Positions 1 through 5,180 of a stretch of 5,180 nt of DNA are shown piece after piece (within the stretch, counting starts at the first letter, position 1; the number at the start of each line of letters is the position of its first letter). The notes below the pieces were generated by a model. The model was not told the DNA's origin. It ran no database searches and saw only the letters and a program-made list of their open reading frames with translations. The DNA is taken from assembly GCA_900552875.1 (NCBI GenBank), contig USCS01000125.1:1-5180 (forward strand), read 5' to 3'. A program made the position numbers and the translations under genes. This stretch comes from an uncultured Collinsella sp. Its GTDB lineage: Bacteria; Actinomycetota; Coriobacteriia; Coriobacteriales; Coriobacteriaceae.

Positions 1-2
1 CC

Positions 3-383
3 CCCGCCGATGGCCGCCTGCATCTGCTGACCAAAAAGGCACGCCGCACCTATGCGCAAAGCACCTACCGCGACGGTGACTATTTGGTCTTTGGCAGCGA
101 GAGCTCGGGCATTCCCGAGCCACTGCTTGCCGCGGCGCCCGAGCGCTGCGAGCGCATCCCCATGCTGCGCGATTGCGACTCACTCGATAACGCCGAAGCT
201 TGGGAAGCTCACGAGGAATCGCTCGGGCATACCGAGGACAGCCACGAGGCCATCCTTCAGCAGGATATCTGCGGCAACTTCGTCAATCCGGACGACTATC
301 GTATCAGCGCACTCAACCTCTCCAACAGCGCCGCCATCGTCCTCTACGAGGCCCTGCGCCAGGCAGGCTTTCCGGGAATGTGA
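3..383 (+). CDS. trmL: tRNA (cytidine/uridine-34 2'-O)-methyltransferase, TrmL-like SpoU family (5' partial)
   Basis: The reading frame is open from the window edge, so the N-terminus is missing; 126 codons are visible, ending at TGA 381-383. Two SpoU/SPOUT motifs can be seen: FGSESSGIP (visible residues 30-38, motif 2) and ALNLSNSAAIVLYEALRQ (about 103-120, motif 3), which form the knotted AdoMet-binding site in this family. The upstream stretch LLTKKARRTYAQSTYRDGDY also fits TrmL, which by family knowledge methylates the ribose of the wobble nucleotide 34 in tRNA-Leu isoacceptors as a cytoplasmic dimer. Unusually, about 45 residues rich in acidic residues lie between RIPM (51-54) and motif 3, where E. 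coli TrmL has only a few. A TTG at 84 lies inside motif 2 and is not the start. The stop codon is embedded in a hairpin repeat. Other SpoU-family methyltransferases are possible, but the NLSNS-x-AIVLYEALRQ ending is most TrmL-like. Confidence 0.88.
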   Translation, partial: PADGRLHLLTKKARRTYAQSTYRDGDYLVFGSESSGIPEPLLAAAPERCERIPMLRDCDSLDNAEAWEAHEESLGHTEDSHEAILQQDICGNFVNPDDYRISALNLSNSAAIVLYEALRQAGFPGM

Positions 384-410
384 CAAAGGAACTATCCCTT
401 TGTCACATTC
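376..410. terminator. 35-bp hairpin repeat, copy 1, at the trmL stop codon
   Basis: This is a perfect 14-bp inverted repeat: GAATGTGACAAAGG (376-389) pairs with its reverse complement at 397-410, leaving a 7-base loop (390-396) in which A391 and T395 could also pair. It overlaps the last two codons and the stop of trmL. No T-run follows (the next bases are CAAGCG), so it is not a textbook intrinsic terminator; a U-less, actinobacterial-style terminator or a 3'-end stabilising hairpin is likely. It shares 26 of 35 positions with the hairpin at 1633-1667, so it belongs to a dispersed repeat family. Confidence 0.75.
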
Positions 411-466
411 AAGCGCCACGCCGATGGCACACATGCCTAATTGATGCTCTAGATAAAGAGCCCTCA

Positions 467-503
467 CTTTTAATCAGAATTAACTAAAGTAAAATGAAGT
501 TAA
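467..503 (+). promoter_or_regulatory. candidate promoter of gene A with overlapping TTAA inverted repeats
   Basis: This is the most AT-rich part of the window. TAAAAT at 490-495 matches the -10 consensus at five of six positions. No good -35 exists at 16-18 bp spacing (CTTTTA or TTTTAA near 467-473). The hexamers TTAACT (480-485) and AGTTAA (498-503) form a perfect inverted repeat with a 12-base spacer that contains the proposed -10. A second, smaller repeat, TTAAT/ATTAA (470-474 and 479-483), overlaps it. Such an arrangement could be an operator, but AT-rich DNA produces these repeats easily. Confidence 0.3.
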
Positions 504-514
504 ACGGCGGTGTG

Positions 515-521
515 AAAGGAG
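515..521 (+). promoter_or_regulatory. ribosome binding site of gene A
   Basis: AAAGGAG lies 6 bases upstream of the GTG at 528. An in-frame TGA at 513-515 blocks any earlier start, so this site fixes the start of gene A at GTG 528. Confidence 0.85.
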
Positions 522-527
522 AGCCTT

Positions 528-1628
528 GTGGAATATCTCGAGAACCCGTTTACCCCCAGTTTTGGCGAGGTTCCTGCCCATCTCGCTGGCAGACAACAGA
601 TTATTCGGGATCTGGACCGTGCCTTCTTGAGCCAGCGCAGGCGCCCAGAATTGACCTCGATCTTCTCAGGCGCGCGTGGAACCGGTAAAACCGCTCTCAT
701 GTCGTCGCTCGCGACAAGGGCGGAATCCCACGGCTGGATTGCCGTAAAGACGACCGCGCTCCCGGGAATGCTTGAGGAAATCGAGTTCGGGGCGAAACGT
801 GCTGCCGGCCATCTTATCGACCCGTCTAAGAACTTCGAAGTCACCGGCCTCGGAATTGCACCGCTCGGCAGCATCGAGGTCAATCGCGTTCACGATGCCT
901 CAACCTGGCGTTATCGCATGAGCGACATCATCGACCAGCTCAACGAGGCAGGCACCGGTCTGCTCGTCACGGTTGACGAGGTGGACCCGACACTCGACGA
1001 AATGATTCAGCTCGCAGCGACGTATCAGCACTTTGTGACCGATGGGAAACGCGTCGCCCTGCTCATGGCGGGACTTCCCAACAACGTCTCGACGTTGCTG
1101 AACCACAAGACGGTCTCGTTCCTTCGCCGCGCCCAACAATATCATCTGGGTCGCATTGCCGACTATGACGTACGCGAGGCCTTGATTCGCACAATCCAGG
1201 AAAACGATCGCCTGGCAGATGCTGAGGGAATCGATAGAGCCGTTCGCTCGATCTCTGGTTTTCCCTTCCTATTGCAACTCGTAGGCTACCGTGCCTGGGA
1301 TCTCACAAGCGATTCGAAGGAAATCTCGTCACGCGACTTTGACCTGGGAATCAAAATCGCGCGCGACGAGATGGACGACCGAATCCTCGCGGCAACCTAT
1401 CGGGAGCTCACTGCAGAGGACAAGCGATTCCTCATCGCCATGCTCGATGACGAGGAAGAGTCCACCACCGCCGACCTTGTCGAGCGCCTTAAGCGTTCGC
1501 CGCAGCAGGTCTCCCGCTACCGACGCCGAATGATAGATGCCGGCATCATCGGGGAACGAGGACGAGGGCTCGTCGCATTTGAATTGCCATTCTTCCGCGA
1601 CTATCTCGCGGCTCAATGCGTGAAATAG
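528..1628 (+). CDS. AAA-type ATP-binding protein with C-terminal winged-helix-like domain (gene A)
   Basis: The gene encodes 366 residues and appears complete. The start is GTG, set by AAAGGAG at 515-521 and an in-frame stop just upstream. Features seen: an N-terminal box NPFTPSFGEVPAHLAGR (6-22) as in many actinobacterial ATPases of this type; Walker A GARGTGKT (48-55); Walker B LLVTVDE (145-151, with D150 and E151); a sensor-1-like strand VALLMAGLP (175-183); and FLRRAQQ (198-204), where an arginine could act as a finger. Residues about 294-352 look like a winged helix, with SPQQVSRYRRRMIDAGII (324-341) as a recognition-helix candidate. No signal peptide or membrane segment is visible, so it is probably cytoplasmic. 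The layout resembles Orc1/Cdc6-like or archaeal-type ATPases (ATPase plus wHTH), but the substrate and role are unknown. It is a paralogue of the truncated gene at 4175-5180. The gene is bracketed by two copies of a hairpin repeat. Confidence 0.88.
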   Translation: MEYLENPFTPSFGEVPAHLAGRQQIIRDLDRAFLSQRRRPELTSIFSGARGTGKTALMSSLATRAESHGWIAVKTTALPGMLEEIEFGAKRAAGHLIDPSKNFEVTGLGIAPLGSIEVNRVHDASTWRYRMSDIIDQLNEAGTGLLVTVDEVDPTLDEMIQLAATYQHFVTDGKRVALLMAGLPNNVSTLLNHKTVSFLRRAQQYHLGRIADYDVREALIRTIQENDRLADAEGIDRAVRSISGFPFLLQLVGYRAWDLTSDSKEISSRDFDLGIKIARDEMDDRILAATYRELTAEDKRFLIAMLDDEEESTTADLVERLKRSPQQVSRYRRRMIDAGIIGERGRGLVAFELPFFRDYLAAQCVK

Positions 1629-1632
1629 GCAT

Positions 1633-1667
1633 CAATGAGGCAAAGGGGCTGTCCCTTTGCCTCATTG
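1633..1667. terminator. 35-bp hairpin repeat, copy 2; bidirectional terminator between convergent genes
   Basis: A perfect 15-bp stem, CAATGAGGCAAAGGG (1633-1647) with its reverse complement at 1653-1667, encloses the loop GCTGT; G1648 and T1652 can add a wobble pair. It sits in the 40-bp gap between the stop of gene A (TAG 1626-1628) and the stop of the convergent uvrA-like gene (1669-1671), one base from the latter. Neither side has a clear T-tract. Position and symmetry suit termination from both directions. Confidence 0.82.
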
Positions 1668-1668
1668 T

Positions 1669-4173
1669 CTATAGGTAGCGGCCGGTGATGCTTGCGGAGC
1701 AGGCCACGATGTCGCCCGGCGTACCGGCGCAGACGATTTGCCCGCCGGCGTCGCCACCGCCTGGGCCCATGTCAATCACGTAATCGGCGTTACGGATAAG
1801 GTCGAGGTCATGCTCGATCACGATAACTGTGGCGCCCTTGGCAACGAGGCCGTCAAACACGTTCAACAGCACCTGGACATCGAGCGGATGTAGTCCGATC
1901 GTGGGCTCGTCGAATACGAATACGGCGTCGTCCTGCACGCGGCCCATCTCGCTCGCGAGCTTAAGGCGCTGTGCCTCACCGCCCGAAAGCGCCGGTGTGG
2001 GCTCACCCAAGGTGAGATAGCCCAAGCCCAGGTCGTGCAAGGTCTGCAAGCGCGCCTGAACCTTCTTGAGTCCCACCGTGGCGTCGAGCGCCTCATCCAC
2101 ACTCATGTCCATGAGCTGCGGCAACGTCAGCAAGCTCCCGTCCTTGCCCTCGCGATGGATACGCGAAGCCACGTCTGCATAACGCGAACCGCGACATGCC
2201 GGGCAGACAATCTCGACGTCGGGCAAAAACTGCACGTCGAGCGATATCGATCCCGTGCCGTCGCACGTAGGACAGCGCAAGGCGCCAGTGTTATAGCTAA
2301 AGGCACCCGCCTTGTAGCCAGCCGCCTTGGCCTCGGGCGTACGGGCAAAGGCGCGGCGCAGCTCATCATGGATGTCGGCATAGGTTGCGACCGTCGAGCG
2401 CACGTTGGCGCCGATGGGCGTGGCGTCAATCAGGTTGGCACGAGCAATGCCTTCGGCATCGACCCAACGCACGTGTCTTGGCAGGCGCTCGCCAGCTGCC
2501 TGGGCCTTAAGCGCCGGAATGAGCGTCTCGAGCACCAACGTCGTCTTGCCCGAGCCCGAAACGCCCGTCACCGCGACAAGACGGCCGCGCGGGATATCGA
2601 CTTCGAGCGGCTTGACGGTATGGATGGCATCGGTTGCCATGCGGATGTGGCCCTGGTCGAACATTTCCTCGTCAGTCACCTGCGGACGCAAGCGCTTAGG
2701 CTCGGCGCGCAAAAACGGCGCGATGCGACTGCCCTGCGATTGCTCGACCTCGTCCACCGTACCAGCGGCGATCACATTGCCGCCGCCTGCTCCGGCAACG
2801 GGGCCCATCTCGACCAGATAGTCGGCTTCCGCCAGCACGCGCGTGTCGTGGTCGACAACAACCACGGTGTTGCCGTCATCCACCAGATCACGCATCACGC
2901 CCACCAAGCCGTCGACATTGGCAGGATGCAAGCCGATCGAAGGCTCGTCCAGCACATAGAGCACGCCCGTCGATCGGTTGCGCACCACGCGAGCGAGCTG
3001 CACGCGCTGACGCTCGCCCGTGGAGAGCGTGGCACCGGCGCGATCGAGTGAAAGGTAATCGAGACCCAGGTCGACCAGACGACGGGCCGTGCTCAAAAAT
3101 GAATCGCAGATATCCGCTGCCATGGGCTGCATCTCGGGCGGCAAGGATGCGGGCACCCCACGCACCCACTCAATCGCCTCGCCCAAAGTCATGGCCGCCG
3201 CCTGTGCCAGATTGATACCGCGCACCTGGGGCTGCCGCGCAGCCTCGGAGAGACGCGTGCCGCCGCAATCGCGGCATGGGCCCTCGCGCAAAAAGCGCGC
3301 AACGCGTTTTAAGCCCTTATCGTCCTTGACCTTGGCGAGCGCGTTCTCGACGGTATAGACGGCGTTGTAATAGGTAAAGTCGAGTGGCGTAGCGCCCTCG
3401 CCGTTTTTGGGCACGTAGAGGATGTGCTTCTTAACCGCCGGGCCGTGGAACACGATGTCGCGCTCTTGAGGCGTGAGTTGGTTAAACGGCACGTCGGTGC
3501 GCACGCCCATCTCGCCTGCCACCTGCTTCATCAGATCCCACATGAGCGTACCCCAGGGAAGGACGGCGCCCTCGTTGATGGTCTTTGACTCGTCGGGCAC
3601 TAGGCTCGCTTCGTCCACCTCGCGCATGACACCGGTGCCGCCGCAGGTGGGACAGGCACCGCCGCTGTTAAAGGCAAGGTCCTCGGCACTCGGCGCGTAG
3701 AACTCGCGACCGCATGCAGGACACGTGAGCGACAGGCCTGCGGCCACGTTAAGGCTCGGCCCCACGCGCGCTCCGCAGTGCGGGCACACGTGATGGGCGC
3801 AACGGCTAAAGAGCAGACGCAGACTATTGTTGAGCTCGGTCATGGTGCCAAAGGTCGAGCGCACGCCCGGTACGCTGGGGCGCTGATGCAATGCGAGTGC
3901 CGCCGGCACATGCAGTACCTCGTCCACCTGAGCGTGCTCGGCTTGCGTCAGACGACGGCGGGTATAGGTGCTGAGCGCCTCCAGGTAGCGGCGCGAGCCC
4001 TCGGCATAAAGAACCCCCAGCGCCAGCGAACTCTTGCCTGAGCCCGACACGCCGGCAATACCCACGAGCTTTCCCAGCGGAATATCGATATCGATGTCCT
4101 TGAGGTTGTGTACACGCGCCCCACGCACTTCGATAGCCTGCGGGCTCATCTTCTGTTCTGTCACCTTTATCAC
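1669..4173 (-). CDS. uvrA2: UvrA-like ABC ATPase lacking the UvrB-binding domain (class II UvrA / DrrC-like)
   Basis: The protein has 834 residues; canonical UvrA has about 940. Two ABC modules are seen. The first has Walker A GVSGSGKS (41-48), signature LSTGERQR (383-390), Walker B VLYVLDEP (404-411) and switch H442. The second has Walker A GVSGSGKT (537-544), signature LSGGEAQR (729-736), Walker B VFVFDEP (751-757) and H788. Cys pairs C151/C154 with C174/C177, and C634/C637 with C657/C660 (CX2C-X19-CX2C), match UvrA zinc modules. Between C133 and C151 only 17 residues remain where UvrA carries the roughly 115-residue UvrB-binding domain, so classical UvrABC incision is doubtful. Class II homologues such as Deinococcus UvrA2 and Streptomyces DrrC are linked to DNA-damage or drug tolerance. 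The symbol follows that class. The start is uncertain: GTG 4173, GTG 4164 or ATG 4149. Gene B ends one base upstream, indicating an operon. Confidence 0.93.
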   Translation of the reverse strand: MIKVTEQKMSPQAIEVRGARVHNLKDIDIDIPLGKLVGIAGVSGSGKSSLALGVLYAEGSRRYLEALSTYTRRRLTQAEHAQVDEVLHVPAALALHQRPSVPGVRSTFGTMTELNNSLRLLFSRCAHHVCPHCGARVGPSLNVAAGLSLTCPACGREFYAPSAEDLAFNSGGACPTCGGTGVMREVDEASLVPDESKTINEGAVLPWGTLMWDLMKQVAGEMGVRTDVPFNQLTPQERDIVFHGPAVKKHILYVPKNGEGATPLDFTYYNAVYTVENALAKVKDDKGLKRVARFLREGPCRDCGGTRLSEAARQPQVRGINLAQAAAMTLGEAIEWVRGVPASLPPEMQPMAADICDSFLSTARRLVDLGLDYLSLDRAGATLSTGERQRVQLARVVRNRSTGVLYVLDEPSIGLHPANVDGLVGVMRDLVDDGNTVVVVDHDTRVLAEADYLVEMGPVAGAGGGNVIAAGTVDEVEQSQGSRIAPFLRAEPKRLRPQVTDEEMFDQGHIRMATDAIHTVKPLEVDIPRGRLVAVTGVSGSGKTTLVLETLIPALKAQAAGERLPRHVRWVDAEGIARANLIDATPIGANVRSTVATYADIHDELRRAFARTPEAKAAGYKAGAFSYNTGALRCPTCDGTGSISLDVQFLPDVEIVCPACRGSRYADVASRIHREGKDGSLLTLPQLMDMSVDEALDATVGLKKVQARLQTLHDLGLGYLTLGEPTPALSGGEAQRLKLASEMGRVQDDAVFVFDEPTIGLHPLDVQVLLNVFDGLVAKGATVIVIEHDLDLIRNADYVIDMGPGGGDAGGQIVCAGTPGDIVACSASITGRYL

Positions 4174-4176
4174 CCT
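4161..4176 (-). promoter_or_regulatory. overlapping ribosome binding site candidates deciding the uvrA-like start
   Basis: Read on the minus strand, AGGGTGA (4176-4170) lies 5 bases before GTG 4164, and AAAGGTGA (4168-4161) lies 11 bases before ATG 4149. GTG 4173 has no well-spaced site of its own. The first site overlaps the stop codon of gene B (TAG 4177-4175), so ribosomes ending gene B could re-initiate here. Starting at GTG 4164 or ATG 4149 would trim 3 or 8 residues, all before the conserved family sequence begins. Confidence 0.5.
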
Positions 4177-5180
4177 ACTCGTGCCATAAAATGCGATCGC
4201 TAATGTACGCGCCCAGCATGGGCACGGTAAATCGGACGAGGCCGTATCCGGCAGCTTCGATGACGCGCTCGCGAATCAGGCTTGCGCGATATTTACTCGC
4301 CCAGCTCTGGGTACGATCACAGCGCTCAATGATATCCGCCATGCGCGTCGGTTTGTCCTCGTCAGCAGCCATAGCCTCGATAAAGAGGCGTTGCGGACTG
4401 CGAAGCCCGTAATACAGGGGCGCGTCAACTGCTTCGTAGAACTCGGAGACGGCATCCGCATGGCCATCCTCGACATCGCGCCTTTCGATGACCTGCGAGC
4501 CACGCCGGACAGCAGACCGCCACATGTAATAGCCCACCAGCTGAACCATATAGGGATGCCCCATGCTCTTGTGTGCCGCAAGGTCCGCCGTCTCCACATC
4601 AACGCAAAGACCAGCACCTTTGACCGTCTGGACATATGAATCGCGCACCTTGGGCAAAGATATCGCCCCCAGCGTACGCTGCTGGGCACGCCGCAAAAAC
4701 GTCACGCTCGGCTCTTCGAGCAGATCGTCAACCATACTGGGTAAGCCGGCGAACACCAGCGCAAGACCGCGCTGGTCGCTATCGGACAAGCCCGTGGCAT
4801 CCTGGTCTCCGAGCACCTGCTGATAGAGAACGGCAAGAGCCGCTAGTTCCTCGATAGACGCAGATTGCGCCTCGTCAATCGCAAACAGTATGCCCTTGCC
4901 TGGACCGAGCTTCTTGAGGCGCTCGTTGACCAGCCCTCGCAACGTTTCGCCCTTTGCTCGCGCCGCCTCGACCGACATCCGGCCAAACGACGGACCGAAT
5001 TCCATTGACGTCACAATGGGCTTATTCGAGCGAAGCGCGTCGGCCAAGCGGTCGCATAAGCCAAGCGAAGCGGAATCGGAGACAACCGCCCATCCGCGCT
5101 CATTGGCCAGACGTTGCAGCTCCCGCAGGAGAACCGTCTTGCCGCAGCCGCGGTTTCCCGTAATGAGCATGAGCCTGCCC
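4175..5180 (-). CDS. AAA-type ATP-binding protein, paralogue of gene A (gene B, 5' truncated by window edge)
   Basis: The frame is open to the window end. Before the first Met (5170-5168) the codons read G-R-L, and Walker A GNRGCGKT begins only four residues after that Met. In gene A, Walker A starts at residue 48, so about 40-45 N-terminal residues and the true start lie outside. Counting from that Met: Walker A 5-12; Walker B GILFAIDE (93-100, D99 and E100); sensor-like LALVFAGLP (136-144); FLRRAQQ (158-164) followed by LGAI; then HPYMVQLVGYYMW (205-217), which parallels FPFLLQLVGYRAW in gene A. A winged-helix-like end occupies about 255-316. No membrane segments are seen. The stop TAG (4177-4175) is one base from the uvrA-like GTG at 4173, so the two genes are probably co-transcribed and possibly translationally coupled. 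The function is unknown; a DNA-associated ATPase or regulator is an inference from the fold. Confidence 0.87.
   Translation of the reverse strand, partial: GRLMLITGNRGCGKTVLLRELQRLANERGWAVVSDSASLGLCDRLADALRSNKPIVTSMEFGPSFGRMSVEAARAKGETLRGLVNERLKKLGPGKGILFAIDEAQSASIEELAALAVLYQQVLGDQDATGLSDSDQRGLALVFAGLPSMVDDLLEEPSVTFLRRAQQRTLGAISLPKVRDSYVQTVKGAGLCVDVETADLAAHKSMGHPYMVQLVGYYMWRSAVRRGSQVIERRDVEDGHADAVSEFYEAVDAPLYYGLRSPQRLFIEAMAADEDKPTRMADIIERCDRTQSWASKYRASLIRERVIEAAGYGLVRFTVPMLGAYISDRILWHE

Noticed and set aside
446..461. Small stem GCTCT/AGAGC with loop AGATAA, followed by CTTTT at 467-471, as an intrinsic terminator for trmL
   Set aside because: The stem is only 5 bp and the T-run starts 5 bases after it. 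The 14-bp hairpin at 376-410 is a far better candidate.
180..467. A 95-codon minus-strand frame running opposite trmL and through hairpin 1
   Set aside because: It is antisense to conserved TrmL motifs, has no recognisable domain, and its apparent extension comes from reading through the hairpin repeat.
441..474. TTGATG (441-446) as a -35 with TTTAAT (469-474) as a -10
   Set aside because: The spacing is 22 bp, too long for a sigma-70-type promoter.
494..688. A 64-codon + strand frame with ATG at 494
   Set aside because: It overlaps the start of gene A in another frame, has no ribosome binding site at proper spacing, and its translation shows no domain; gene A has a strong site and clear motifs.
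376..1667. The two hairpins as terminal inverted repeats of an insertion sequence
   Set aside because: Each copy is itself a full palindrome, there is no flanking target duplication, and gene A has no transposase motifs.
2035..3051. A 338-codon open frame on the + strand opposite the uvrA-like gene
   Set aside because: It lies entirely antisense to well-conserved ABC motifs; the translation is rich in Arg, His and Ala with no recognisable domain, as expected of a shadow frame in GC-rich coding DNA.
5168..5170. ATG here as the start of gene B
   Set aside because: Walker A would begin at residue 5, leaving no room for the first strand and the N-terminal box seen in gene A. The frame stays open to the window edge with G-R-L before it.
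1..5180. CRISPR arrays, tRNA or rRNA genes, phage or toxin-antitoxin genes
   Set aside because: No regularly spaced direct repeats, cloverleaf-like or rRNA-like segments were seen, and all long stretches are explained by the four genes described.

Overview
The window looks like chromosomal DNA of a GC-rich Gram-positive actinobacterium, most likely a Coriobacteriia member such as Collinsella. This is an inference from GC-rich coding sequence, GTG starts, the actinobacterial style of the AAA ATPases and of the UvrA-like protein, and the CAAAGG-type hairpins at gene ends. It was not tested by any search.

Layout. Bases 3-383 (+) are the 3' part of a SpoU-family tRNA 2'-O-methyltransferase (TrmL-like), whose stop codon lies inside a 35-bp hairpin repeat (376-410). 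A 144-bp gap (384-527) holds the rest of that hairpin, an AT-rich candidate promoter with overlapping TTAA inverted repeats, and a clear ribosome binding site. Gene A (528-1628, +) encodes a complete 366-residue AAA ATPase with a C-terminal winged-helix-like region. A second copy of the hairpin (1633-1667) separates it from the convergent gene 1669-4173 (-). That gene encodes an 834-residue UvrA-like ABC ATPase which lacks the usual UvrB-binding domain (class II UvrA / DrrC-like). One base upstream of it ends gene B (4175 to the window edge, -), a 5'-truncated AAA ATPase that is a paralogue of gene A. No stretch longer than 300 bases lacks a gene.

How the genes may relate. Gene B and the uvrA-like gene are almost certainly co-transcribed. 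Gene A converges on them, with the hairpin as a shared bidirectional terminator. The two AAA ATPases share Walker motifs, an AGLP segment, a FLRRAQQ-x-x-LG-x-I motif and a related C-terminal domain. The locus is therefore a class II UvrA flanked by two paralogous ATPases of unknown function. A joint role in handling DNA or drug damage is possible but not shown by the sequence. The trmL-like gene is probably an unrelated housekeeping neighbour.

The most solid unusual observation is the hairpin pair. The two 35-bp copies differ at nine positions, and six of those form three compensatory base-pair changes, so the stem structure appears to be maintained.
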